NCBI RefSeq assembly: GCF_001517975.1 | Contig: NZ_KQ950180.1 | Span: forward strand, 1,180,167 to 1,244,166 | Direction: 5' to 3' | From: Thermobifida cellulosilytica TB100 | GTDB taxonomy: Bacteria; Actinomycetota; Actinomycetes; Streptosporangiales; Streptosporangiaceae | Length of the DNA stretch: 64,000 nucleotides | In this document: positions 45,351 to 53,763 of the stretch, one piece after another | How positions within the stretch are numbered: position 1 is the first letter of the stretch | How the letters are laid out: every line of letters begins with the position of its first letter | The notes under the pieces: generated by a model | What the model was told of the DNA's origin: nothing | The model's database searches: none | What the model saw: only the letters and a program-made list of their open reading frames with translations | Translations under genes and position numbers: made by a program

Positions 45351-46304
45351 TTATTCCTCTCGTAGTGGTCGTCCCAGTCCGATGGCCGTTGTCTGCTGTG
45401 TGTAGCGGAACTCCTCCCTGTTCCTGCGCTGGCACATGCAGATGTAGTTGATCCGTTTGCGGATGGTCGCCAGCGTTCCCGCCGGGGCAGACCAGCCGCG
45501 TTCGTGCAACTGGTGCAGTAGCCTCGCGAACAGCACGTCCGGCTGGTGCAGCACCGAACCGGAGCGCACCGCCAGCACCGTCCAGCCCTCACTCTCCAGC
45601 GCGCCGCGCCGCCGACGGTCGCGCAGCACATCGGAGAACCTCGTGTGGTGCTCCCGCCCGTCGTACTCGATCGCCAGGCGGTAGTCGGGATAGGCCAGAT
45701 CCAACCGCACGATGCCGTGGCCGGAAACGTCCAGGCGGTACTGGCCGACCGGGCGGGGCAGGCCGGCGTCCAGGATCAGACAGCGCGTCCAGCTCTCCCC
45801 CGGGGATTCGGCCGCAGGATCGCACACCCGCAGCACCGAGCAGACGACGGCGTCTCCCCGCTGTCCGGCGAACTCCAGGCCGCGCCGCTGGAGCCGGTCA
45901 AGCTCCACCCCGGCCCGCAGGATCTGGTCGACTGCGGCCACGGCCTCCAGCCGGGGCAGGGACCGGGCGCAGTCCAGGGCCGTGCGTTCCAACGTGGTCA
46001 CCCGAATGCCTGCGACGGTGCACACGTCGCCCTCGGGCAGCACGGCCTCGTGGATGTCGCATCCGGCCAGACCACGGGGGCGTACACCCGGCGCGACGAC
46101 GACCTGCAACGGCCAGGCGGCTTCCGCCACTCCCGGGGGCAGCACGTCCAGACCGTGCAGGGCAGCGGCGGCCCGCCCCACCAGGACAGCGTCCCCGAGC
46201 GTGTCGCCCAGCAACGCCGCCCGCTCGGCGATGGTCCCGCCACGGGGATGGCGGCGTTGGACGAACCCGGCGGCGTGCACCGAATACGGAGGAAGACTGC
46301 TCAT
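45351..46304 (-). CDS. DUF559 (Vsr-like) endonuclease-domain protein
   Basis: A 317-residue protein from ATG 46304. The N-terminal half resembles the DNA-binding/antitoxin-like region found before DUF559 in actinobacteria (AERAALLGDTLGDAVLVGRA; VTTLERTALDCARSLP). The C-terminal half has the PD-(D/E)XK-type nuclease core: VRLDLAYPDYRLAIEYDGRE, then RDRRRRGALESEGWTVLAV. Catalytic Asp, Glu and Asp are all present. It is bracketed on both sides by tandem MITE-like repeats. Role unknown; an accessory nuclease or a mobile cargo gene in the DISARM gap. It would be a solitary gene with no obvious partner. Confidence 0.78.
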   Translation of the reverse strand: MSSLPPYSVHAAGFVQRRHPRGGTIAERAALLGDTLGDAVLVGRAAAALHGLDVLPPGVAEAAWPLQVVVAPGVRPRGLAGCDIHEAVLPEGDVCTVAGIRVTTLERTALDCARSLPRLEAVAAVDQILRAGVELDRLQRRGLEFAGQRGDAVVCSVLRVCDPAAESPGESWTRCLILDAGLPRPVGQYRLDVSGHGIVRLDLAYPDYRLAIEYDGREHHTRFSDVLRDRRRRGALESEGWTVLAVRSGSVLHQPDVLFARLLHQLHERGWSAPAGTLATIRKRINYICMCQRRNREEFRYTQQTTAIGLGRPLREE

Positions 46305-46391
46305 GCCCCCAGGGTCCGGCAGCGTCCCCGGCATCGAGCAAGACTCTTCCCCAGGCTGTGGACAGCTCTACGCCACACCGACAGTCCCCGT

Positions 46392-46581
46392 CTGCTTCGG
46401 CCGCGAGGCGCGGCAGCCTTGAGGTCCGCTCCGGTTCCTGGGGGACTGCCACCCACCCGCAACACTCCACTCCCGGCCAACCTGCGACCGTGTGACGGCG
46501 CTTCACTCCCGAAGACCTGTCACCCAACAACCCCTCCCTCACCCGAGCGGCGGACAAGGCTGCCGGGCCTCCCGGCCGAAG
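46392..46581. repeat. MITE-like repeat, copy C1
   Basis: A 190-bp unit with ends CTGCTTCGGCCGCGAGGCGC and GGCTGCCGGGCCTCCCGGCC, GAAG. The interior and the following spacer closely match those of C2, and the spacer to C2 matches the B1-B2 spacer. Confidence 0.75.
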
Positions 46582-46651
46582 ACACCGGATGGTTCACCGC
46601 CCACCCCACCCCGGCCGCTCCGGGGCTGATGGGGACCTCAACACTCCCTGT

Positions 46652-46843
46652 CTGCTTCGGCCGCGAGGCGCGGCAGCCTTGAGGTCCGCTCCGGTTCCTG
46701 GGGGATGGCCACCCTCCCGTAGCGCTTCACCCCCGGCCAGTCTGTGGCCGTGTGACGGCGCTTCACTCCCGAAGACCTGTCACCTGACAATCCCTCCCGT
46801 ACCCGAGCGGCGGTCAAGGCTGCCGGGCCTCCCGGCTGAAACA
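46652..46843. repeat. MITE-like repeat, copy C2
   Basis: A 192-bp near-duplicate of C1. Together with C1 it lies upstream of the DUF559 gene and mirrors the B cluster on the other side. Confidence 0.75.
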
Positions 46844-47179
46844 AACCGGTTGATTCCCCGCCGACCGTGCCCCGGTCGGCTTGTGAGCGGGTGACGGCTG
46901 TGGGTGCCGGATTGTGGTCTCTGGTGCCCTCGGTTCCCGTGGCGCTCGATCGCACGACCCTGCCCGTCTGTGGCCCAGGACCCCAGCGCGATCGAGCACC
47001 ACGGACTACAACCATGGTCACTGAACGGGGAGCAGCCAGCGGGTGTCTAATCCGGCCCAGACACCGACGGTCGTGGCGGATGAGGGCTTCGGGCTGAGAT
47101 CATGGCCCACTCTCGTCACGACCATCGGCACCTGGGCAGGCGGTGTAGAGTCGGTTTGGGATATTCCGCCAGGAATGTG
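46844..47179. other. Intergenic region with an inverted repeat
   Basis: No gene is recognised. The only structure is a perfect 10-bp inverted repeat, GCTCGATCGC at 46944-46953 and GCGATCGAGC at 46988-46997, with 34 bases between the arms. Confidence 0.45.
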
Positions 47180-47208
47180 CGAAGGCCCCGGCGCTGCCGG
47201 GGCCTTCG
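47180..47208 (-). terminator. Hairpin terminator of the HTH-UTRA gene
   Basis: A 13-bp perfect stem (CGAAGGCCCCGGC with GCCGGGGCCTTCG) and three-base loop, starting eight bases past the stop of the minus-strand regulator gene. Confidence 0.75.
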
Positions 47209-47215
47209 TGCGTCC

Positions 47216-48031
47216 TCAGAACTGGTCGGAGCCCGCGACCTGGCCGATGGGGAAGGTGTGGCGAGAGGCGGCGCACACGGTCTCCAGTGCATGGATCGGC
47301 ATGTCGTCGGTGGACACGCTGACCCGCAGAATCTGGACCACCCACTCGCCGGGTACTTCCAGCAGGTCGGCCTCGTACGGTGTCGGCGGTCGCGCGGTCA
47401 GCGTCTCCGTGGCGTGGGAGAACCGGTGTCCCAACTCCTCGATGGCGGCCTGGAGGGTCGGCAGCACGAACCCCTCCTCGGCAAGCCGGGTCCCCTCCGC
47501 GACGTCGGTGCGGAAGTAGCTGGTGGAGATGCGCACCGGAACTCCGTTGGCCCAGAACATCTTGCGGCGGGCGATGACATCCTCACCCGGTTCGGTCCGC
47601 AGTCCGGCGGCGACATGGTCACTGGCCGGTTCACGGCCGATGTAGAGCATCTTCCGTTCGGCGGTCAGCCCCTGCCGCTCGGCCTCGGTCAGGTACAGGC
47701 TCTTGGAGCCGCGCACACTCGGCGGTGTTGGCAGAGCACGCTCCACCAGAACGCGCGGCCGGGGCTCGGTCGGTCCGGGCGGCGCCTGGTGCGCCGGTCC
47801 CGCGCCCGCCTTCTTCATCTGCGACACGCGCCCCGGCGTCACGCCGAGATGCCGGGCGATGTCCTCCTGCCGCAGACCGCCGGACTCCTGAGCTTCGATG
47901 ATCGCCTGGCGGCGGATTCGGGACAGTTCGACGGACTGCCCCTGAAGGGTGGTCATGGCGCTCGACGCGGCACGCGCCCGGTCGAGCGGGTCGGGTATGG
48001 CTGCGATGTCGTGCAGCGTCCTGGCATCCAC
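47216..48031 (-). CDS. Transcriptional regulator with HTH and UTRA domain
   Basis: A 271-residue protein from GTG 48031. An N-terminal helix-turn-helix lies at about residues 42-75 (AQESGGLRQEDIARHLGVTP, GRVSQMKKAG), more like a Xre/sigma-type HTH than classical GntR. The C-terminal half is a UTRA-type ligand domain (GVPVRISTSYFRTDVAEGTR; MPIHALETVCAASRHTFPIG). Such hybrids are common beside small hypothetical genes on actinomycete plasmids and integrative elements. It is divergent from the small operon starting at 48322; a pair of direct repeats in the gap may be its operators. Confidence 0.82.
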   Translation of the reverse strand: MDARTLHDIAAIPDPLDRARAASSAMTTLQGQSVELSRIRRQAIIEAQESGGLRQEDIARHLGVTPGRVSQMKKAGAGPAHQAPPGPTEPRPRVLVERALPTPPSVRGSKSLYLTEAERQGLTAERKMLYIGREPASDHVAAGLRTEPGEDVIARRKMFWANGVPVRISTSYFRTDVAEGTRLAEEGFVLPTLQAAIEELGHRFSHATETLTARPPTPYEADLLEVPGEWVVQILRVSVSTDDMPIHALETVCAASRHTFPIGQVAGSDQF

Positions 48032-48321
48032 GCTGTTAGTCCTCTGTAGCTAGTCCGCCCGAAAAAAGTTTAGCCCCCCTATTGCAGGGTCCGCGCAGTT
48101 GGGCTACCGTCACAGTACACACCGAAGTTTAGCCCCCATAAACGAGGGGTTCTCGGGAGCCTGTGGGGATGCGAGTGTGCGGCGGAGTTCGGGGGTCTCA
48201 CACCGTCAGTCTGTCGCATACTTCCGAACTTCGGCGCTTCGGAGCCCACGGCCGCGAGCCGCATGGTTCCGCATTCCTGGTGGACGCGGTTTCCCAGCCG
48301 CACTGAACCGAAGGTCACCCA
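48032..48321. promoter_or_regulatory. Divergent region with direct repeats AAGTTTAGCCCCC
   Basis: The 13-mer AAGTTTAGCCCCC occurs at 48066-48078 and again at 48125-48137, 59 bases apart, in the gap between the UTRA regulator and the small operon. Sharply AT-richer flanks (GAAAAAAG; CATAAACG) accompany both. Likely binding sites for the regulator at 47216-48031, and the place where both promoters lie. Confidence 0.55.
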
Positions 48322-48735
48322 ATGATGCGTGTTCTACTGTTGCTGCCCTTCTTACCAGCTATGCTCGCCGAGTTCGGCGTGCTCGCCGTCCGACGCCCGC
48401 CCCACCCGCCCCGACGTCGGTCGGTGGTGCACCGGCCGCGGCATGCCGCGCCGCCACGCCGCCAGGCCCGGGAAATCCCCCGTATCCCGGACTACGCGGC
48501 CTTCGCCGCGACCGCCGAGGCGCACTCGGCCCGCTGGGAGACCACCTACGAGTACAGCTCTTCCTCTCCCTATCGGGCGCGCAACCGGGTGACCGGGCAC
48601 GTGGTGGCCGTCAGCGACCTCGACCTGCTCGACCACATCCTGGCCACCTACGAACCCCCGCACCCCGTGCGCGGCTACTACGGCCAGCAGACACGCGGCC
48701 GCATCCGCGCCTACCTGAACAGCGGGGGACTCTGA
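48322..48735 (+). CDS. Hypothetical protein with N-terminal membrane segment
   Basis: A 137-residue protein from ATG 48322 (GAAGG upstream). Residues 3-23 are hydrophobic (MRVLLLLPFLPAMLAEFGVL), followed by an Arg/Pro-rich basic linker and a C-terminal domain with RWETTYEYSSSSPYRARNRV and HILATYEPPHPVRGYYG. Proteins of this kind are found in small operons on actinobacterial integrative elements; function unknown. It overlaps the next gene by one base (TGATG). Confidence 0.6.
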   Translation: MMRVLLLLPFLPAMLAEFGVLAVRRPPHPPRRRSVVHRPRHAAPPRRQAREIPRIPDYAAFAATAEAHSARWETTYEYSSSSPYRARNRVTGHVVAVSDLDLLDHILATYEPPHPVRGYYGQQTRGRIRAYLNSGGL

Positions 48736-48989
48736 TGGCCGACTACACCCTGAGCACCGACCAGATCGCCCTGCTCGCCGACGGCCGCGCCTACGTCGAA
48801 GACCACGAAACCGGCCTGGCTGTCGTGCTCGGCTCAGACCGGTTGATCCTGCCGATCCACAACGCGGCCACGACCGTCACCGCGCTGGCCAACCTCGACA
48901 GCCTGCTCGGCGCGGCCCTCTCAGCCGCCGCCCTGTACCGCCGCACCCGCCCCTGGAGTGGTCCGTCCTGTGGGGAGGAGTCCCGGTGA
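48735..48989 (+). CDS. Small hypothetical protein
   Basis: Eighty-four residues from ATG 48735, coupled to the gene before and overlapping the ATPase-like gene after it (GTGA). The sequence MADYTLSTDQIALLADGRAY, VEDHETGLAVVLGSDRLILP is a small mixed alpha/beta protein with no recognised family. Middle gene of a three-gene operon. Confidence 0.6.
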   Translation: MADYTLSTDQIALLADGRAYVEDHETGLAVVLGSDRLILPIHNAATTVTALANLDSLLGAALSAAALYRRTRPWSGPSCGEESR

Positions 48990-49426
48990 CCGTGGCGTTC
49001 ACGTCCTTTCCCGGCCTGCCCGCCAGCGTGGCCGCGGCCCGCCGGTTCGTGGCCGGTGCGATCCGGCTCTACCCGCAGAGCAGCGCCCCCGACGACGTGG
49101 TGGACCGGGCCGCGCTCCTCACCTCCGAACTGGCCACCAACGCGATCCGCCACACCCGCTCCGGCGACCCCGGCGAAACGTTCACCGTCCGGGTGAGCGT
49201 GGACTCCTCCGGTGCCTGGACCGAGGTCCGCACCCGCGCCCCGCGCCTGCGGCAGGCCCTCCCGCACGTGGCCGCCCCCGAGGACCCGTTCGCCGAACAC
49301 GGCCGGGGCCTGTTCCTCGTCGACCAGTTGGCCACCAAGTGGGGCAGCCTCGCCCCCTGGCAGCACGGCGTCTACTTCCTCCTCACCTGGGACACCGGCC
49401 AACCCCCCGACCCTCTCACCGCCTGA
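48986..49426 (+). CDS. RsbW-like ATP-binding protein (HATPase_c)
   Basis: A 146-residue protein from GTG 48986. It has the GHKL ATPase folds of anti-sigma-factor kinases: the N-box LLTSELATNAIRHTRSG and G-box ending EHGRGLFLVDQLATKWG. The GHKL middle motif is degenerate (RTRAPRLRQA instead of DxGxG), as in many Streptomyces RsbW homologues. It may bind a sigma factor or a partner encoded elsewhere. Last gene of its operon, followed by a strong hairpin. Confidence 0.82.
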   Translation: MTVAFTSFPGLPASVAAARRFVAGAIRLYPQSSAPDDVVDRAALLTSELATNAIRHTRSGDPGETFTVRVSVDSSGAWTEVRTRAPRLRQALPHVAAPEDPFAEHGRGLFLVDQLATKWGSLAPWQHGVYFLLTWDTGQPPDPLTA

Positions 49427-49428
49427 CC

Positions 49429-49467
49429 TGCGGGCCGGGGCCGCTCCTTCCCCGGCCCCGGCCCGCA
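49429..49467 (+). terminator. Hairpin terminator of the small operon
   Basis: A 15-bp perfect stem (TGCGGGCCGGGGCCG with CGGCCCCGGCCCGCA) and nine-base loop starts three bases after the HATPase stop codon. Confidence 0.75.
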
Positions 49468-49481
49468 GCCCACCCGCCGCC

Positions 49482-49541
49482 CGGCAACCCCTCCCGCACC
49501 CAAGGACCGGGCAGGGCTGCCGCGCCTCGCGGCTGAGGCAG
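49482..49541. repeat. MITE-like repeat, right-half remnant D1
   Basis: Only the right end of the element is present: CAACCCCTCCCGCACCC, then GGGCTGCCGCGCCTCGCGGC and TGAGGCAG. The left inverted end is missing, probably lost when the terminator-side sequence formed or by deletion. Confidence 0.55.
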
Positions 49542-49608
49542 ACCGGAAGGGTTGAGATCCTCCACCAGCCCAAACCCCTCGGAAACCGGGCAGGCGGTGA
49601 AGTGGCTG

Positions 49609-49768
49609 GTTCGTTTCGGCCGGGAGGCCCGGCAGCCCTGACCGCCGCTCCGGTACCGGAGGGACTCCCACCCTCCCGCAACGCTTTGCCACCGGATACC
49701 CGCCACCCGACAACCCCTCCCACACCCGAGGAACAGGGCAAAGCTGCCGGGCCTCCCGGCCGAGGCAA
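49609..49768. repeat. MITE-like repeat, copy D2
   Basis: A 160-bp full copy: left end GTTTCGGCCGGGAGGCCCGG, right end CTGCCGGGCCTCCCGGCCGA. The interior (ACAACCCCTCCCACACC) matches the other copies. The 497-bp gene-free stretch 49427-49923 is filled by the terminator, D1, D2 and about 150 bases of leader to the next gene. Confidence 0.7.
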
Positions 49769-49923
49769 GCGGACAGGATTCCCGGATAGCGCGACTGAAT
49801 GGACAGCCCTCGAACACCCCGTCCCCGCCCCGGCAACCAGCCCTCTGCCCTCGCCCCCCATCCCGCGTCACACCCCCGTGGCAGGGTGGTCACCGTCGGC
49901 AACGGCCCACCCCCGGAGGACCC

Positions 49924-50727
49924 ATGAACGCCTTCTCCTCGGATCCCCCCACCCCGCGACAGGTCGTGGCGGCGCTGCGCGCGGCGGCGGACGCCTCGGA
50001 CGGCGGAATCGTCCTGCTGCCCGGGATCAGCGACAGCGCCATGGACGCCTGGGATGCCCCCGTCCCCGAGGACATCCGCGCCATCGCCCGCGAGACCGGC
50101 GGGTTCGCCCCCGTGAGAGGGGGGAGCCCCGACCTCTTCGAGGCGTTCGGCTTCGAAAACGAGTTCAACACCGAACCCGACCACCGCTGCGGCCCGCCCG
50201 GAACCTTCCGCGTCCTGCACACCAACGGCGTGGCCGAGGCCTACTACGTGGACGTCGACCCGGACACCGGCGAATGGCACGGCGTCTTCGCCTTCTGGGA
50301 CAGCCTCAACGCCCGCTTCGAGGCGCCCAGTCTGGCGCACTGGCTGCTCGACCTGGCCGACGGCGTCCGCCGCGCCGCCGACGCGGTCCGCGCGGGCTGC
50401 TACGAGGACTTCGACGACGCGTTCTCAGAGTGGTTCTTCGGCCAGCCCGCCGACCCCGACGCCGAGGCCGTCCGCGGCTGGGCGGACCGGGAGGAGCTGC
50501 GCCTCCCCCGGGCGCCCGTCGTCGACGCGCCCACCGCCCGCGCCTCCGCCGACCCCGTCCTGGCCGAGGCCGCAGCCCAGCTCCCGGACTGCGCCTCGCT
50601 CGCCGACCTGCGCAAAGCCGTCGGCCGCACCTACGTCAGCACCCTCAAACTCCCCGGCATGGGCATCGACGCCGCGTTCCGCCGCTTCCACCGCGGCCGC
50701 ATCCTCGCCGCCGTCCCCTGGGACTGA
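49924..50727 (+). CDS. SMI1/KNR4-like protein
   Basis: A 267-residue protein from ATG 49924 with GGAGG seven bases upstream. The first 150 residues fit the SMI1/KNR4 (SUKH) pattern: a helix, LLPGISDSAMDAWDAPVPED, IRAIARETGGFAP, later VLHTNGVAEAYYVDVDPDTG and WHGVFAFWDSLN. SUKH proteins often act as immunity proteins against nuclease or deaminase toxins. The C-terminal 90 residues (LPDCASLADLRKAVGRTYVS) are unassigned. No toxin gene lies beside it, so an immunity role is only a possibility. Confidence 0.6.
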   Translation: MNAFSSDPPTPRQVVAALRAAADASDGGIVLLPGISDSAMDAWDAPVPEDIRAIARETGGFAPVRGGSPDLFEAFGFENEFNTEPDHRCGPPGTFRVLHTNGVAEAYYVDVDPDTGEWHGVFAFWDSLNARFEAPSLAHWLLDLADGVRRAADAVRAGCYEDFDDAFSEWFFGQPADPDAEAVRGWADREELRLPRAPVVDAPTARASADPVLAEAAAQLPDCASLADLRKAVGRTYVSTLKLPGMGIDAAFRRFHRGRILAAVPWD

Positions 50728-50789
50728 CCCCCACCCCCGGGGAGACAGGCCCGGGGAAGCGCTCCTCCCCGGCAGGTCCACGGGGGCCG

Positions 50790-52925
50790 CTACTCACCGC
50801 CGACGTCCAAGCCCTTGATACGTTCTGCGAGGTCGGCGGCCTGCTCGCTGCCGATCTCGTCCAGCAGCGCCTTGGCGGCCTCCAGGTGCTCCCGGGCTTC
50901 CCCGGTCCGTCCCAGTGCCGCGCACGCCTCCCCCATGCCGATCAGCGCCCGCGACTCGTTGCGCTTGTTACCGAAAGAGCGGAAGGTGACCAGTGCCTCG
51001 CGGTACCGCTCCAGTGCCTCGGACCATCGGCCCAGTTCAGCCAGGGCTCGCCCCAGTACACAGCGCCCCCACGCGAGACTCCACCTGTCGTCGACGACCC
51101 CGAACAGCTCCAATGCCCGCTCGCAACTGCTGACGGCCTGCTGCGGTACCCCTCGTTCGCGCTGGCAGTCTGCCAACGTCAGCAGGGCCATGCCCGCGCC
51201 CCGCCCACTCCCGCCCGCGTTCGAAGACCGCCAGCGCCTGCTCCGCGACTCCGCTCGCCTGCTCGTACCGCCCCCGGTCGTGCAGCAGGACCGCGGTCTG
51301 ACGCAGCGCGAACCCCTCCACCCACCGGTCCCCGCATCGGGAAGCGTCCTCGGCGGCGATCCGATAGCACTCGAACGCCTCGTCGGTACGTTTCAACAGC
51401 CAGTTGGCGTCTCCCAGCCCGAGCCGGTTGCAGGCCAGCCCGTGCTCGTCGCCGATCCGTTCAGCGGCCTCCACCCCCAACCGATTGAGGTCACGCCACT
51501 GCGACCAGTAGCCGCGCATCTCGAAGAACCCGTACATGACGGCGGGCAGCCGCCATGCAAGGTCGTCGGCGCCGTTCTCTCCCGCGACACGGACTGCGGC
51601 GACTAAGTTCTCCCGTTCCGTCTCGAACCAGTCCATCGCCTGGTCCACCCCCTCGAACTCCATGGGAACGACCGGCAGGTCGGCCTCGGGAAGAGGAACC
51701 CTGTGGAAGGCAGGCAGAACCACGTGGTGTCCGTTGTCGACACTGTGCAGGTACCAGAGCAGCACCCGGCGCAGCGCCTGTTCGCGTTCCTCGGGCGTCT
51801 CGTCCTCTTCGGCCCGCTCTGCCGCGTACAACCGCAACAGATCGTGCAGTCGGTAGCGGTCACGGCTGACCACGGTGACCAGGTGGACGCGGGCCAACCG
51901 CTCCAGCAGTCGTCGTGTCTTCGGCACGGTCATCCCCACGAGCACCGCGCAGGCGGGCACCCCCGCCTCCGCACCGGGATGCAGGCCCAACCGCCGGAAC
52001 AGGCGGGCCGCCTCGGCGTCGAGTTCGTTGTAGGAGGCCGTGAAGACGGCCCGCACGTCGCTCAATTCGTCGTCCTCGGTCCGTAGAGCGTCCAGGCGTT
52101 CTCTCTCTCATCGTCCAGTTCGGCGACGAACTCAGCGAGCGGCACTCCCGGACTGGCGGTGACGCGTTCCGCGATGATCCGCAACGCCAACGGCAGGAAC
52201 ACGCAGTGTCGTACCAGACGCCGGGCCGCTTCGGGTTCCGCATCGACCCGTTCGGCACCTATAACCTGCCGGAGCAGTACCAGCGCCTCTTCCGGGGTGA
52301 GCGTGTCGAGCACCAGCCTGCGTGCTCCCTCCCGCGCGGTCAGCCCGGGAAGGCTGTTCCGGCTGGTCACGATCACCAGGCAGTGCGGCGAGGCGGGCAA
52401 CAGGGGGCGGACCTGGTCGGCACTGGCCGCGTTGTCGATGAGTACCAGCATCCGCCTGCCGTCCAGCAGCGACCGGTACATGGCGGCGCGGCCGTCGAGG
52501 TCCGCCGGTATCCGGTCGGGGGCCACGTCCAGACAGCGCAGCAGAGTCTCCAGTGCCTGCGCCGCCTCAAGCCTGGGACCGGGACCGTACCCGCGTAGGT
52601 CGACGTACAGGTCGCCGTCACGGTACCGGGAGCGCTCCCGGCGCGCCCAGTACACGGCGAGCGCGGTTTTTCCCACTCCGGGAGCGCCGGCGATGGTGGA
52701 CACGGTCACCGACCGGACCGGACTGTTCGGGTCGTCGGCCTCCCGGGCGAGCTCGTCCAACGCGGCGAGCTGGGCCTGGCGGTTGACGAAGCCGCGCATG
52801 GCAAGCGGCAGTTGGCGGGGCACGGGAAGGCCGGAGTGCCCGGGAACGCCGATGTGGACGTCACCGTGGACCACTCCGGCCTGGACGACGGCTTCAGCGT
52901 CGCCCCTCATCTCGTTGCTGGACAT
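50790..52925 (-). pseudogene. NB-ARC/TPR signalling ATPase, broken by two frameshifts
   Basis: Three frames join into one protein of about 710 residues. Piece 1 (52925-52062) has a P-loop STIAGAPGVGKTALAVYWAR and RMLVLIDNAA, an NB-ARC domain as in AfsR-like regulators. It shifts at a (TC)5 tract (52100-52109): removing two bases continues DDERERLDALRTEDDELSDV into piece 2 (52065-51190), the winged-helix and first TPRs. An extra G near 51193 then separates off piece 3 (51191-50790), the last TPRs (RGVPQQAVSSCERALELFGV). Either a dead gene, a slippage-controlled gene, or sequencing error. First codon ATG 52925. Confidence 0.8.
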
Positions 52926-52958
52926 CAGCCTGTCCGGAGGGGGAGGACGGGGGTGGGG

Positions 52959-53531
52959 TCAGGAGTGGGCCACCGGTTTCATGAGGTCGTCGAACCCGGC
53001 GGCGTACTCGGCGAACGGCACGGACAGGTGGACGGCCTGGTCGCGCCAGAGGTTGGCCTGGACGACCTGTTCGGGGTCGTCGACGAGTTCGGCGGACACG
53101 AACGTCCCGTCGTCGGCGTAGTCCATGCGCACCAGAACCGAGGAGTCGAACAGCCAGTAGTCGAGCCTCGGCAGTCCGTCGGGCCACTGTCCCTCCGGTA
53201 CGGCGGTGATCCGCACGTCCTCCCCCGCCGCAACGGTGTGTCGGTAGGCCCAGGCGCACTCGAAGCGCACGTAGTCGGAGAGCGGTTCGGTCACCACGTG
53301 GACCCGGTGAAACTGCTTGCCCGCCTTGACCCCGCGGGAGACCCGGTCGGCCCAGCGCGCGATTCCGGGGAATTCGCCTCTCGCCTCACCCGCCTGGAAG
53401 CGGGCAAACTCCTCCATTTCATACGGCACCCCGTACACCTGGAACGTTTCCAGCCGGTAGGCGGTGTAGCGGAAATCCTCGAACAGCCTTTGGAAGTCGG
53501 GGTCGCTCAGCGACGTGAAGATTGTGCCCAC
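52959..53531 (-). CDS. DUF6879-family protein
   Basis: A 190-residue protein from GTG 53531 with GGAAGG just upstream. It shows the DUF6879 pattern: FQRLFEDFRYTAYRLETFQV, RWADRVSRGVKAGKQFHRVH, DYVRFECAWAYRHTVAAGED, and a Trp-rich C-terminus DYWLFDSSVLVRMDY. Very common in actinomycetes next to Xre regulators or DUF397 genes, possibly as toxin-antitoxin-like modules; biochemical role unknown. It follows a 71-residue gene closely and precedes the NB-ARC gene on the same strand. Confidence 0.8.
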   Translation of the reverse strand: MGTIFTSLSDPDFQRLFEDFRYTAYRLETFQVYGVPYEMEEFARFQAGEARGEFPGIARWADRVSRGVKAGKQFHRVHVVTEPLSDYVRFECAWAYRHTVAAGEDVRITAVPEGQWPDGLPRLDYWLFDSSVLVRMDYADDGTFVSAELVDDPEQVVQANLWRDQAVHLSVPFAEYAAGFDDLMKPVAHS

Positions 53532-53547
53532 TGTGCCTTCCTGTCGA

Positions 53548-53763
53548 TCACCGGTCGGCCTGGTAGCGCTGCAGCGCCCCGATCAGCACTTCGGGGCTGA
53601 TCCGGACCGCGGTCTCCCCGGGCAGCGGGTTCTCCAGTTCGGCCAGTTCGTCGGGGGAGAGCTGCACCCCCTGGACGACGAACTCCCCGGTGTCGGCAAG
53701 GTAGACGCTGGGGCATCCCTCCGCTCCCGATTTTCCGTCCTTGTAGAGCATCGTCAGTTTCAT
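53548..53763 (-). CDS. Small partner of the DUF6879 protein
   Basis: A 71-residue acidic protein from ATG 53763 with a very strong GAGGAGAAG ribosome site. The sequence MKLTMLYKDGKSGAEGCPSV, YLADTGEFVVQG resembles small proteins that regularly precede DUF6879 genes in actinobacteria. Seventeen bases separate the two genes. Function unknown. Confidence 0.7.
   Translation of the reverse strand: MKLTMLYKDGKSGAEGCPSVYLADTGEFVVQGVQLSPDELAELENPLPGETAVRISPEVLIGALQRYQADR

Noticed and set aside
44761-46843. Open frames containing CFGREARQP or RLPRLAAEAD peptides as genes
   Set aside because: They arise from the palindromic ends of the MITE-like repeats and recur wherever those repeats occur.
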